Both the position numbers and the translations under genes were made by a program. Of a DNA stretch of 64,000 bases, positions 1-11,165 are shown piece after piece. This DNA comes from Neckera pumila. Taxonomy: Eukaryota > Streptophyta > Bryopsida > Hypnales > Neckeraceae. Under the pieces are notes generated by a model. That model worked only from the letters and a program-made list of their open reading frames with translations. It searched no databases and was not told the DNA's origin. Position 1 is the first letter of the stretch; the number at the start of each line of letters is the position of its first letter. The stretch lies in assembly GCA_963969595.1 (NCBI GenBank), contig OZ018414.1, positions 13,189,660-13,253,659 on the forward strand, given 5' to 3'.

Positions 1-405
1 ATTTAAGGAGTTTTGGAGCAGATTGTGCGCAGTATGAGGTGGTGGAAACTTTTCCCATGTAAGAAGATAGGAAATATGGAGATTGCAAAATTTTTAGAAT
101 TTAATTCCCAAAATTGAAATTATCGTGAATTTTAGGAGCCAAAAAGTGCATTTCAATGGTAGATAAAGTCTAGAGTCTTCCAATTTTGATCGTCAAGGAT
201 GCTCACTACTGCGGGACATATGTCATAACCATATTAGTCCCAACCTTGAAAAGGATAGAAAAACAACACTCAAGCCTGATTTCCAACCTAAGGTTGGAAA
301 TAGTGCACCCTACAAGTTGGGTACTGGACGTGGTCGACAACTGGTGCTTCTACCTTAGTCATTTTTTAGACATTCATCACACGGAAAGCTTGCGGTTCAT
401 AATAT
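1..405. other. Gene-less edge of window
   Basis: I see no supported gene here. The longest reading frame (186-416, plus strand, 76 codons) runs into the terminus of the next transposable element and has no recognisable motif. Confidence 0.4.
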
Positions 406-1339
406 TTAACCCCTAAAGGATTTTGACTATGTTTTCACCAAAACCGCTCCAAAACTGCCATTTTGAATACAAGTACCAAATTTTAGAAAAAAAACATTTT
501 TGGACACATATAACCGTATGATCTTGTAGTAAACTTGTTTGAGAATATGTGGAAAAAATTTCAGAATTTTCCACCATGTAGATTGCAAGATATTAGTGTT
601 TGAATTGAGAAAAAGCCTTTTTTTGTCCCTGCGAAAAACCGGGCAGCTGCACTTCACAAGGTCACATTTGTATGAAAAAATGTCCAAAATGGTAGTTACT
701 CTTTGGATTCGTTTTTGAAGTCAAGTTGGCTATATGCTTGAAAATTTTCAGATCATTTGGAATTGTACAACATATAGGAAAAAAATAGTAAGTAGAAAGA
801 AGTAGAGAATGATTCAAAACACTAAATTATTAAGAATTTAATTAAAGAATTGAAAAATGCCAATCCCAATGGTTATAATGTTGTAATAACCTATCTACAG
901 CCAATGTTTTTATTTTTTTTCAAAAATATTGAAAATTGAGTTAAATAAAGAACTTCAAAGTTTATTTTAGAATAGAAAATCCACAACTGCCCGCAAACTA
1001 GAACACCTTATAATTTTGATCTCATAAATCAAAATGAAATAATTCCAGACCTAAAGTTGCATACATCGATCTAGAGAACCAGTTTCAAATTTTTATTTTT
1101 TTTTAAAATGATTTTTTAAGAATTTTTTGAGCTGCCCGCCGAGCATTGAAAATCACATATCATACAATAACTTTTTAACTATGGTGTCAAAAGTTATGAA
1201 AATTTTTGGACCTTAAAGCTACTCCTCGGGAAAATGTTGTGTGAAAATTTCAAAGAAAAAAAATAAAAAATCCATTCATAGTGAGCTGCCCAAAAATGCT
1301 ATGTTCTCAAAAAAGCATGTTCAGTGCTTTAGGGGTTAA
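406..1339. mobile_element. TTAA-flanked, piggyBac-like non-autonomous element E1 (~0.93 kb)
   Basis: The element is bounded by TTAA at 406-409 and 1336-1339. The left end reads CCCCTAAAGG and the right end CTTTAGGGG, so the tips are inverted repeats just inside a TTAA duplication. That arrangement is the hallmark of piggyBac transposition. Its interior (AAACCGCTCCAAAACTGCCA near 441) is shared with copies at 10.6, 38.8, 40.5, 43.6 and 51.6 kb. It has no transposase frame; the minus ORF at 427-687 is low-complexity and unsupported. The family assignment is inferred from ends and target site only. Confidence 0.75.
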
Positions 1340-1880
1340 AGACCACTCCGATTCCTCCTCTAGTCCAACTTGTAAACAAGTCATCCTCAGAATACACACT
1401 AGTGGGAAATGGGCATTCTAACCCCACCCTCTCCACTTAGTGACTTCATTGGCGTTCATTGCAGATGGAAAAAGCAATACTTTCAGTTGCATTTCTGGCA
1501 TGGCATAGTGCAGACTTCTATTAGCGTGGCTAGGCATCTACACAAGGTAGTTAGCAAACATGTTGGTGACAACTCACGAGGACAATCAAAAAGTAGAAAG
1601 AAGTAAAGAATCCCATTTATAAACTCACTTGTGAGTTCTGTGGCCTAAAATAGGGCATGGAAAAAGGAAGCCCTACCTTTTCATTCATGGGCCTCAGATT
1701 AGTACGAAAACAGTAATGGAATTCGACCTAGAATTTTGTACCTTGTGCTCCACTATGCAATGCCATGACGCCATTTTGAAAACCGAAATTCCACTTGAAC
1801 ATTCCCTTTCCAAGCAAATGAGCTTATGGGGAGTTTTGTGTTTTCTTCGATTACCTTCCTACTAAATTATTGTTTATTTT
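1340..1880. other. Gene-less spacer
   Basis: This is anonymous unique-looking DNA between two TTAA elements. A 65-codon plus frame at 1409-1606 has no recognisable domain and I do not call it a gene. Confidence 0.3.
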
Positions 1881-2622
1881 TTAACCTTGGAATGCCGCAG
1901 ACGCCATTCCGTGGCGTTCCGATGACAATACTATTGAGTTGAGAAGAGTTCAAAAGCATTTTTCATCCTCCTTTTCCTTGTTGACCTTTCACATTGGGTT
2001 ATGAAGAGTATCCAATTGAGATTGTAATCTTTCCAACTTTTGTCTTCACGGAAATGAGAAGCTATTAAAAAAAACGGATCACAAAATATGCTATTTTAGA
2101 GTATTTTGGGATGTTGTTGCTCCTTGCTTTAAATCTGAAATTTCTCCACAAAAATGATATTTTTTGAGTTTGAGTCAAACTAACAAAATGAAGGTCATCT
2201 ACTCTAGTTTCTACTCCAATTTGAATATTGAAAAAATTCTTAATATTGCATATTTTATTGCAATTTGAACATTGGATATATTTTCAATGTCTATTATCTT
2301 CTAAGTATAGAATGTCACGGAAATTTAGTTTACACCATTAATTTTGTCATTGTAATATACACTTATGGTGAAATTTTCAGATTTTTGAAATATTTTTCTA
2401 TTTATTATGATTTTTCTTCACTTTTTCTTCAAAAATTCTTTAAAAATTGAATTTTCCACCAAAAAATCTAAACTTTCTTTGAAGTAAAGAAGACATGCAC
2501 TTTCATCTCTAAAAAATAAATATAAAATTTTTCATACATATCTAGTTGCATAATGGTAGCAAATTGAGTGATGGATAGTGAGGTTTGAAATCAATGGTCA
2601 TGGGTCCGTCATTTAGGGGTTA
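1881..2622. mobile_element. TTAA-flanked element E10, right tip invaded by a MITE
   Basis: The left end is TTAA at 1881-1884 followed by CCTTGGAATGCCGCAG, related to the CCCTTGAACGCCG end of the 222-bp elements at 31.6 and 38.6 kb. The right end reads CATTTAGGGG then TTA at 2620-2622, where the Tourist-like MITE begins. The interior is AT-rich without a coding frame. The call is weaker than for the other copies because the right TTAA is disrupted. Confidence 0.45.
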
Positions 2623-2888
2623 GAGCATTCCCACCGGGAGTTCCATTTCCCTAAAAGTTTAGGGAAGAGGACCTGAGATGCAGATAGGGTTACAAAAGGT
2701 TCATTGCACCAACCTTTTTCTAAAGCTTGTATCCGTAAATTATACAGAATTTTGTAAAACTCTCACTGAATCCTATATCCAGAGGCTCATTTAGAAAACT
2801 TGCGAGGTTTCATCTGTATAAAGTCAAGGTTGACTGCTTTGAGACTTCAAGTTTAGGGATAGAGAACAGATTGGTGGGGATGCTCTCA
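2620..2888. mobile_element. Tourist-like MITE (263 bp)
   Basis: The termini are GAGCATTCCCACCGG (from 2623) and, on the opposite strand, GAGCATCCCCACCAA (ending 2885). The flanks are TTA (2620-2622) and TCA (2886-2888), a 3-bp duplication with one mismatch. GAGCAT tips with a 3-bp TWA-type target are characteristic of PIF/Harbinger-derived MITEs. It has no coding capacity and sits in the right tip of E10. Confidence 0.6.
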
Positions 2889-2969
2889 ATGTAACCCAGG
2901 GTTGGGTTCCTTGGTAGTAGCTTTTGTGTGGTAACGTCATATTTTATTGAGTAAACTTTTATAGAAATA

Positions 2970-4040
2970 GAGCCCACGCACATGCCAGTTTCCTGTGGCG
3001 GGTGCCGGCGGCCCACGGCGGTTTTGGCCTGGCGTCTAGCGGATCTAGCCCTAGCGGAGTTGAGCACCGTCAGGCGCGTCACGGCTTGTTTTTAACCCTA
3101 TGGAAGTTGCTAAAACCCTGCGCAAGTAAAGGGAGGTGATTTCGTAGCAGGTTGTTTGGGAATTTGTGAGGTCCGCAACTTCATTGCAACTTCTTGCTAA
3201 TCTACCTCCTCCAGGTGGGCTCCAGCATGCACCACAACATTGTTTTATAATTAGCTAGGATATTTGCATGTGATTTTGATTTCCCAAGAATTATTGTGCA
3301 TGATTTAGGCTTCGCAAGTGAGGTTGGTATTACAGTTCATTTTCGTTTGGATGATTTTGGTGCATGACTAAGGCTTCACAGGTGAGGTTCGTATTGCAAT
3401 TGCTTTTCGTGTGGAAATTTTTTTCTTGCATGATGATAATTCACATGTGATTTTCAGATTGCAGGTGATCTTCTGTATATGGATTTATGAAGCACCCATT
3501 CCATCTCTGAAATTACTGTGAAACTGCTGCAAATTTCTTAAAAAAATAGTGAAGAGAAATCATATACAATACAAAATGTACTCAATAGAATCTGAAATTT
3601 TCATTGTAGATGTATTTACATTAGAATGCAAAGAAAACAAACTTGCCATGTCTGCAATGTTTTACTACAATGTCAACCAACTTTTGACCCTAAATCCCTA
3701 AAACTCAAGACAGGTGCACTCTCTTGGCCACAATGGAAATGAATATGAAAAAAATCAAAGACATAACTGAAGAGAGGTGGGAGGTGAGTCAGGTGACAAA
3801 GAACAAGTTGTGAAAAAAACATTATAAGATTTTTGGGCTCTGGAATTTGGACGTCCTCTAACTTCTGAAATTCACCTGCTGTGGTAGGGCGTGGCAGGGC
3901 ATGGCGGAGCTTCATGTGCGCAGCAAAGGTAGCGGAGCGTAAACTCGCCATCGAGTATCCCGGAGCAACAAATAACAACCCGCCACCTGGCCAGGCGGAT
4001 GGCAGGTGGCGGGTGGAAAACTTGGCATGTGCGTGGGCTC
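2970..4040. mobile_element. ~1.07-kb terminal-inverted-repeat element, superfamily unknown
   Basis: GAGCCCACGCACATGCCA at 2970 reappears in reverse complement at the right end (TGGCATGTGCGTGGGCTC, ending 4040). GC-rich stretches lie just inside both ends (2995-3080 and 3880-4010), while the middle is AT-rich. The flanks ATA and ACA could be a decayed 3-bp duplication. ORFs at 2810-3082, 3673-3978 and 3881-4081 overlap the GC-rich ends and look like composition artefacts. Confidence 0.55.
3296..3483 (+). repeat. Degenerate tandem repeat, ~64-bp unit, 2-3 copies
   Basis: The motif GTGCATGATTTAGGCTTCGC at about 3297 recurs as GTGCATGACTAAGGCTTCAC at about 3360 and in weaker form near 3426. Each copy is followed by a related GTGAGGTT(G/C)GTATT tract. 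It lies in the AT-rich middle of the 2970-4040 element. Confidence 0.5.
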
Positions 4041-4735
4041 ACAACCTGTGGAAGGTGCTCCTACTTTTTAGAGGAAAGTGAAGTCGGTGAAATTTCCATT
4101 GTGTATATCTAAATTCAAGTAGCTGCAGTGTAAAACAGGTGTATGAATGTTTACTCCAAGTCCAAAAATCATCTGAGTGACGTCATATCTGCCACGTGTG
4201 CATGCCATGTAGTCCAAAAGCACTTAAATGTCCGACTGATACATATGTGTTGATTTGGTGTTTGTTCACTTGCCAAATGACTGAACACTGGAAATTTCAA
4301 ATATTGTTGAATCAACAAAAATATGAAAATGCTCTATCAATTCGGGTAGGCAATTCTAGAAGGGCATATAGCTTTTTCATGAAAACAATCGACAAATTTT
4401 TGAGAAAATACCATAGTTGACAAGATTGATGAAAGATGTTCAGTTAGACGATACTTTGTATGTATGCTAAAATTAGAATGCTAAATCATTATACTCAAAA
4501 GTGCTTCAAAAATGTTGATTTTTTTCCCTATGCGTATATATCATCATAAATTTGATGAATAATTTATTAGGATCATTTTAAGGTGTGGAAAAGCGATATG
4601 AAAATTTGAAGTGTTGTCCATAGCGCCTTTTTTACTTCCAATATTTCTTTAGTTGATCATTTTTTAATCGAGTTACACTAATAGATTCAATATTGTCTAG
4701 CTCTTCTAGATAAAACTCTACATAATAGAAGTATT
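4041..4735. other. Gene-less spacer
   Basis: I see no gene. The plus frame at 4196-4420 (74 codons) has no recognisable motif and no homologous copy in the window. Confidence 0.3.
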
Positions 4736-4808
4736 CCAAATGCCACGGTTTTCAATTTTGGCCTAGGGAAGTCTAAGCTCTAGTTCCTCTTTTCACCCTC
4801 CTTCCAAG

Positions 4809-5101
4809 CATTAGAAGGGATTTGGGGCAAGGGAGGGCCGTTTCAGGCTCGTTCCCCAATCTGTCTACATGTTGCAAACAGTGGTAAGGGCTATCCGAAA
4901 ACTATATTTAAAAAAAAAAAAAAAAATTCAAATTTCATTTTAAGATATTTATTTTATTTTTTTGGAAAATTTGATGTGGCCGAAGTTTGGCCATGTCACC
5001 TTACTACAGTGGCGCAGTTTTAGTAGTCAGGGACTATTCAAAACTTGTGGAGAACTTATGGGAACTCGCGGCCCTTAAGAGGGCCCGAATTCTCTCTAAT
5101 G
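4809..5101. mobile_element. CATTAG-family element, 293 bp, inside LRR relic C
   Basis: The left end reads CATTAGAAGGGATTTGGGGC. The right end, in reverse complement, reads CATTAGAGAGAATTCGGGCC. The sequence interrupts the LRR homology exactly: TNL B has an uninterrupted CCTTCCAAGATAGCCAAG at the equivalent place. I see no clear target-site duplication for this copy. Confidence 0.65.
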
Positions 5102-5320
5102 ATAGTCAAGAGGCTGAAATTTGAAAAGTAAATCCCAGATATTGAAGCACCTTTCGCCTAACAATGTCTAATCAGATCCTTTTATAATCATTCCAACGTG
5201 AAAATTGCACATGGTACAACAAAAGCAATGTAGCCAGCATTGTAAAATCTTCTTCATGAAGAATTAGTCCATCAAAGTTATCCAGATTTAGTTCCTTATA
5301 ACCTCTTGACTTACTCAAGT

Positions 5321-5477
5321 CATGCAACTGCTTGAGAAAAATGCAATCAAGAAGGTTAAGGAATTGCAAACATGGCACCTCCTACAAAATATTCAAGTCG
5401 TGCAACTGCTTGAGAAAAATGCAATCAAGAAGGTTAAGGAAATTGCAAATATGGCACCTCCTACAAAATATTCAAGT
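5321..5477. repeat. Tandem duplication in LRR relic (78 + 79 bp)
   Basis: Two near-identical units (5321-5398 and 5399-5477) each run from a TGCAACTGCTTGAGAAAAAT motif to CAAAATATTCAAGT. They differ by a few substitutions and one extra A. The following sequence (CGCAACCGCTCTAGAG) resumes the normal LRR match, so this is a local duplication after decay of the gene. Confidence 0.8.
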
Positions 5478-6932
5478 CACGCAACCGCTCTAGAGAATGG
5501 CAATCATTAAGCTTCAGGGATTGCAATGCTGGCAAGTTACCCATTTACACATGTGAGTCAATGAAGGACTTCAAATGAAGTCCAAAACTTATAATTGTTT
5601 GAATGCATTCAAACAAAGTGTCTCACATCGTGTCCATTTTACATAATAAAGTTCTTGAAGCTAATGTGGAATGCAATGTTCAGCAATTTTTGTGTGACTA
5701 GGAATTGCCAATGCTTGCAATTTGGTTCAAGATAGCAAACATGGCACCTCCTACAAAATACTACAATCAACCACATACAATTGAATCAAGGCAACAAAAT
5801 TAGGCAAGTGTTGGAATATGAATTCTACATATGGACTCAAATTCAAGGATTTATAGTCAAAATGATCCCGTTGCAATAAGTCTCAATAAGATTTCCAAGC
5901 TTTAAATATTGTAAATCTGTGCATCTTTTGGGGATGAATAATTGCTCAAAAATCCAATAGTACACCAATTTCCACCAACTTCAGTTTGATCAAATTGTTA
6001 CAACGTGCAATCACATCAGACCCGAACAACACTTGTTGCTTTGATATGTACAAATATCTTAGGAATGCTAAAAATTAACCAACAACATGCATCTTTGTCG
6101 TAATATAACATATAGAATAAAAAAAATTCAAATCAAAGCAAGTCAAGTGCTTCAGTGATTCTAGAACCTCAAGTCTCTCCGAATACCTAAAATTGTAAAG
6201 TTGCAAGCTTTGTAAGCACTTGATGCCTTTTAAGTTCAAATTTTCAGGGAGAGATTTCAAAATATAAAGCTACATATCAAAACAATTGAAAAGTCTTGCA
6301 ATTTGATTCCCTCCAAACTTGTAATTGATTGGTGGGGATCAATAACCAAGTGGTAGGTCCATCTACTGCCCTTCCACCATTTGCCACATAGAAAGTCAGG
6401 ATAATTTTGGCCAACATCCATTAGCAGTTGTATCCTCAAGCTCTAAGAGACCTCCATCATCCTCATCTACAAGCACCCAATTCTAATCCCACATGTCTTT
6501 TGCTATGCCAAATTTTCCAATTGCTTCTAGTGTCGCAAATTCACAATACAAATCATGCATGACAATCAAACTTTTCAACTATGCCATTAGACAAAAAACG
6601 GGGCCTCCAAAGGGTTGCTCTACAATCCTCTAAGGCCCCCGTGGATTGGTTTTGGAGGGCTTTATGATTGTCTTTTTTCCTTATACCCGCCCACCTGCAG
6701 TTTTGTTGTCAGATGCTCAGCAATAGATTAAAGTCCAAAAACAAAGGGCTAAAAAATTAGGGTTAAGGTACTCTAATGCACCTTAACCCTAGTTTCTTAA
6801 CACTTTTTAACATTTTCTATTTAACACCAAATTATGCCAAAAAAAAAAATGTCCCCAAATTATCCAGTGACCATTATTAACCAATTTCTTTTATCAACCA
6901 ATGTGTGAAGGACTAACTTCATTGACATTTGG

Positions 6933-7120
6933 TGAGTAACAAGATGAGAAGAGGAGGTCTTTATGGAATTGAGGCTTTGGTAGGGTTCTCAATCCACGTA
7001 GAATATGTATCTTTATTCATTTTCAATGTTAAATGAATGAAGATACATATCTTGTATCGGTTGAGAATCCTACTAAAACCTCAATTCTATAAAGACCTTC
7101 TCTTTTCATCTTGTTACTCA
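6933..7120. repeat. Long inverted repeat, ~88-bp arms
   Basis: The left arm starts TGAGTAACAAGATGAGAAG. The right arm ends CATCTTGTTACTCA. The arms pair through the TATGTATCTT/AAGATACATA region and leave a ~12-nt loop near 7021-7031. By eye about 85-90% of positions pair. Confidence 0.85.
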
Positions 7121-7138
7121 CAAATTAAGTTCACTTTG

Positions 7139-7227
7139 GTTTCAAATAATCCAAATTAAGTGGCTATTGAAGCTAGTTGCCTTCGGCAATTAGCTTCAAT
7201 AGCCACTTAATTTGGATTATTTGAAAC
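7139..7227. repeat. Near-perfect hairpin, 43-bp arms, 3-nt loop
   Basis: The left arm starts GTTTCAAATAATCC and ends AGTTGCC; the right arm starts GGCAATTAGC and ends GGATTATTTGAAAC. The loop is TTC. Only one position differs between the arms. This is far better preserved than the surrounding repeats. Confidence 0.9.
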
Positions 7228-7238
7228 TTCATTTTTTT

Positions 7239-7299
7239 CAATGAAGTCAAATTAAATCCAATTAAGCCAGGATTGATTGAATTTAATTTGACTTCATTG
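7239..7299. repeat. Inverted repeat, 19-bp arms
   Basis: CAATGAAGTCAAATTAAAT pairs with ATTTAATTTGACTTCATTG across a ~23-nt loop. It directly follows the 7139-7227 hairpin. Confidence 0.85.
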
Positions 7300-7600
7300 A
7301 AAAAATTAAGCTTTAATATTGTTTGTAACGTTAAAAATTGCGGATACGATGGTCCATGTGTTTAAAAAAAATAAAAAAATGCGGATACATTTTTTATTTG
7401 CGAAAAATAGTCATGGCCTGACTGTTTTTGCAAAAGTCAGACTAGCTGACTACTCATTGGAGCCACTTTTGCAAATGCTAGACCAACCTTTTAACAGCTT
7501 GGTTTGGTCACAGTTTTGGAGTAGTGCCTTCGGAGGCTTGAAATTTTTTCTAATGCCAATTACCTAGAGTGGTTGGAGTTCTTTCTTCTTCTTTCTCCTT

Positions 7601-7980
7601 CATTAGAGAAAATTTCAGGCCTCCGGAGGGCTAATCTACAATCCTCCAAAGGACCCTGAAATTGTGTTTTGGGGGGCTAAAAAATGTTTTTTTGCCCTAT
7701 TTCTGCGCAGCAGTTTCTACTATGACAGTGGCGTAAGAACCAAAATTTGTGAATAACAAATTAATATATATATTTTAATCTTAAAAAAGTATTTTAAAAA
7801 ATTAAAAAAAAGAAAAAAAGAAAAAAAAAGAAGAAGTACGGTAGTTGATTATTTTGGCAAGCAGTCTGCTTGGCTGACTGCTCACCAACAACCATTTTCG
7901 AGATTGCAGGCCAAGCTTGAAATAGCTTGGCTATGTCAATTTGGAGCAGCCCTCTAGAGGGCTATTTTTTTTTCAAATGT
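7601..7980. mobile_element. CATTAG-family element (~0.38 kb)
   Basis: The left end reads CATTAGAGAAAATTTCAGGC followed by CTCCGGAGGG. The right end, in reverse complement, reads CATTTGAAAAAAAAATAGCC followed by CTCTAGAGGG. CTT flanks both sides (7598-7600 and 7981-7983), consistent with a 3-bp duplication. It sits 45 bp from the previous family member. Confidence 0.6.
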
Positions 7981-8009
7981 CTTAAAGGACTTGTAAGGGT
8001 CAATTAGAA

Positions 8010-9251
8010 GTAATTGATTAATACACTTGTATTCATGCAAGTGAAATATCGAGGAAGCTAGGTTGAATCCAAGGCAAAACCATTAGCAATTGAGAATGCT
8101 TCATTAAATTGGCAACAAGTGTGACATTCATATTCATTCAATCAACTTCCAAAATCATGACATATATCAATTATAATATAGTTTTTATTACAATGAAAGT
8201 ATAAAAGCCATCTTATAATTTGCCAAATGAATGTGAAGTTGTAAATTCACAAGCATGCATAATATACCCAATGGTTAGAATTTGCAAAAAGTATTTCTTA
8301 ACAATAAATGCTTAATGTTTTGGAATTTTTTTGTCATAAAAGTCCTTTATGTATAGCAAATAACAAATCTTTCTATTTTAAGCATCTTTCAAATCACATT
8401 TTCCAACTTTAATTAATTGTTCAGCAAGGAATGCTAACCTTGACCATCCAATATGGTTACTAATAATTGCAAAGAATGGGTTGCTAGAGTAAGAGTAGAT
8501 AGATGTAAAATTTGTGATCCAAATAGAAGTTTGATAACATGTACAAAATTCAACATAATTCAGCAAGGCAAAAGATCATTATTTTGCACTGACACACACG
8601 GTTGTGAGATTAAGATTGAATATGTTTGCAGCTTGGTTTACAGATCATTCTTAATCTTCCTCCCAAATTCTCAAATATACAAACAATCACTAGCTGTAAT
8701 CCCATTTGTAATGACTTAATTAATATTCACATTTTTCCCAAACTTGGACTTGTGCACAATCCAACATAAATATAGGAGTGCACAACAATAAGTCCAAAAG
8801 GTTCCCAACACTGAAAAGTGCTCCTACTAAGTAACCCATCAATCAATATTTCACTAGGAGTCTACAAGCAAGGATTTGATTAGTACTGATTATGAAACTT
8901 GTTACCACACGCTCTAGACTTAAGTCCACCCAAAAATTGTCCCATCTACATTGTGATTCAAAATTGAGCTTGAACTATCTATGAACTAGAATGCAAGCAC
9001 AAAAGCCCATAATTTGACCAGTAGGTTTTACCTCAATCTTGTTCAATCTAAGGTCTAAAAGGAAAGACATTATATTGCTAAAGGGCAAATGTATGCAACA
9101 TATCCATAATTTCTTGAGGTTATATGCACACAAATGTCAAAGCAAATGAAAAACTCATGCACCAGTGACCTGCTGAGCAGATTATGCACTCATCACAAGC
9201 AATCTGCAAGAGTAATTATATCAAAGGGCAGTATACATGGTTCTTTACTTT
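8010..9251. repeat. Block 1 flank, paralogous to ~53.65-55.1 kb
   Basis: Long stretches match the DNA just 3' of TNL B. One example is GGCAAGGAATGCCAATC near 54.01 kb against CAGCAAGGAATGCTAACC near 8.42 kb; matches continue through CAAGCAATCTGCA near 9.2 kb. In both blocks this DNA precedes the 3' end of a TNL gene, so it marks the left part of the segmental duplication. Short frames at 8378-8566 and 8453-8719 are not preserved in block 3 and are not called genes. Confidence 0.7.
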
Positions 9252-10282
9252 GTGGAAGATTGCCGGATGAAATCCATTTGAGGGTGGACTTTACTGATAA
9301 ACACCCAAAGGCAGAAATACAAACACCCGAAGGTCAAAGTGAACCTTAACAACGAAACATCCAAAGGCCAAAGTAAATACTCTAAGGCGGGGACCCACCG
9401 GCGAGAGGAGCGTGAGGGCAAGAAAGAGTGAATGCCAAATCGGCAGAGGCAAAGTAAACCTAGAGAATAGGGTACACTCGGAGGCATGGGGGATCATGAA
9501 GAAGGAAGGGGACATCAAGAGAAGACAGGGTTGGCGGAATGCAATCCAAGGACACCGGGAGGCAGGGATGTAAACCACAGGGAGGTTAAAAACCTAGGCA
9601 CCAAAGGGCAGAGATGAAATGGGAAAAGAAGGGTCCCGAATGGCAGAATTGGCATGAGACCTGAGAACAGCACAAGCTACAAACCAGGATTATATGCACA
9701 AAAAGGCAATCAACACTAACCCTCTGCCCCTAGATCCTTGTAAATAGAGTTGAAGACGTCTTGAAGATCTAAGCTGATCACCTGTGAGTTTGCATACGTG
9801 TCTTCTTCTAAGTCGTGGACATTATCTTGCGCCTCCTCCCTTTCGATGTCATGCATGATTTGTTGAAGGATGTGGTCCGCGTGCTGCAACACCTCCCTTC
9901 TCCATGCTTGCATGTCCATGAGGTCCGGGAACCTGCTGCTCGAGCTGTGGCTGACTTTAGTCCAGCTGTGACTTGGGGACTCTAAGTTGATGGACTTGGG
10001 CAAGTTCATTGCTGATGGTTCCTGCTACGGTCCTCTTGACTCTGTGTTCTCCACCTGGTCCCTGCTGGAGTCTCCCCTTGGTGACAGTGTAGGATTAATG
10101 GTGGGCACCGTAGGCCATGGTATTGCTGTGGTGGATTTTCTAGCTAAATCCTGGGGGAGATATTCGGTGGGAGGAAGGAATTGCTAGACTTGGTTGTCCG
10201 TCATTACACAAAACACCGGGTTGACATACCATGTGGCGTGGAATACTTCTACTCAATTGGGCGCCGCTTGGTGGAAGATTGC
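9252..10282. mobile_element. ~1.0-kb GC-rich insertion flanked by a 12-bp direct repeat
   Basis: GTGGAAGATTGC occurs at 9252-9263 and again at 10271-10282. In the paralogous block 3 the corresponding site (GTAGAAGATTGT, near 55.37 kb) occurs once and leads straight from the left flank to the right flank. The intervening DNA is clearly more GC-rich than its surroundings. No terminal inverted repeats were visible, so the mechanism is open (captured gene fragment, Mutator-type carrier or repair insertion). Confidence 0.6.
9716..10009 (-). pseudogene. Unrecognised acidic/helical protein fragment in the insertion
   Basis: This 97-codon minus-strand frame ends in a normal stop and has a non-repetitive composition. 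It includes a stretch WRREVLQHADHILQQIMHD with heptad-like hydrophobics, followed by an acidic segment (EREEAQDN, LEEDTY). Upstream on the same strand the frame continues for dozens of sense codons beyond one TAG, which suggests the C-terminal part of a longer decayed gene. I do not recognise the family. Its confinement to the insertion suggests it arrived with it. Confidence 0.35.
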
Positions 10283-10577
10283 TAGTACCATTGCACTATA
10301 CCAAAATTTGTTGCTTTCAAAATTCTTCAATTTGTCGTTTGAAAATTTAATGGTAATGGTTAGACTCATTTGCAGATGATTTTGCAAGTATCTTAGAGCA
10401 TATTTGTACTCTTGTCATTGACTAATTGAGATGGCCAATTTCCATTCACATCATCATAATAAAGAAGCACATTGTACACAAACTACAACATTGAACAAAA
10501 TAAAAACTCCAAAGGACCTATTTAAGATGGCTAAAATAACAAGTGAACCAATTTGAGCCTCTTTGTAAAATTGAGGA

Positions 10578-11165
10578 TTAACCTCTAAGAGTCAGAGACT
10601 ATGTTTTCACCCAAAACGCTCCAAAACTGTCGTTTCTAGTACAAGTACCAAATTTTAGGAAAAAAATATGGAATTGAAAAATGTCAATCCAAAGGTTGTA
10701 ATGTTGCAATAAACAATATACATCCTATGCTTTTATTTTTTTCAAGAAATATAAAAAATAATGTTAAATAAAGGACTTCAAAGTTTATTTTAGAGTAAGG
10801 AATCCATAACTACTCGCAAACTAGAACACCTCATAATTTCACCTCATAAATCAAAATGGAATAATTCAAAACTTACACATTTGTATAAATCAAGAATAAC
10901 AATTTCAAATTTTTATTTTTTTGAAAAGTGATTTTTCAGAATTTTTTTGAGCTGTTCATTGATCATTGAAAATGACATATCATCCAATAATTTTTTAACA
11001 TATAGTCAAAAGTTTTGAAAACTGTTGGACCTTAAAGCTACTCCTCGGGCACACGTTGTGTGAAATTTTCAAAGAAAAAAATAAAATTTCCGTTCGTAGT
11101 GAGCTGCCCAAAATTGCTATGTTACTAAAAAATGCCGTTTGGTCCTTTGGTCCTTTAAGGGTTAT
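10578..11165. mobile_element. TTAA-type element E2 (~0.58 kb, decayed)
   Basis: The left TTAA is at 10578-10581, followed by CCTCTAAGAG; the right tip is CCTTTAAGGG followed by TTAT (a TTAA with one change). The interior shares the AAACGCTCCAAAACTG motif and the later AACTACTCGCAAACTAGAAC motif with E1. It is internally deleted relative to the ~920-bp copies. Confidence 0.65.

Larger units (their letters stand above)
4736..6584 (-). pseudogene. LRR-only TNL relic (fragment C)
   Basis: Read on the minus strand, this is a third paralogue of the last TNL exon, from the post-MHD region (near 6580) to the C-terminal tail (near 4740). It matches TNL A at 14.1-15.6 kb in order, but I see no TIR or NB-ARC exons upstream. 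It is broken by many stops and shifts, a tandem duplication (5321-5477) and an inserted element (4809-5101). At 6396-6398 it carries TGA at the same codon as TNL A, after a Lys-Leu-Ser. Short frames at 5172-5378, 6075-6260 and 6257-6439 are its remains. The 5' boundary coincides with the start of the element at 6585, so a larger gene may have been truncated by that insertion. Confidence 0.8.
6585..7555. mobile_element. CATTAG-family foldback-rich element (~0.97 kb)
   Basis: The left end reads CATTAGACAAAAAACGGGGC with CCTCCAAAGG inside. The right end, in reverse complement, reads CATTAGAAAAAATTTCAAGC with CCTCCGAAGG inside. If the tip is counted as ATTAG, both flanks are GCC (6583-6585 and 7555-7557), a 3-bp duplication. 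The interior consists largely of three consecutive long hairpins, listed separately. It has no transposase; the plus frame at 7319-7567 is unsupported. Confidence 0.7.

Noticed and set aside
8378..8719. Overlapping short frames in the block 1 flank
   Set aside because: They are not open in the paralogous stretch near 54.0-54.3 kb.
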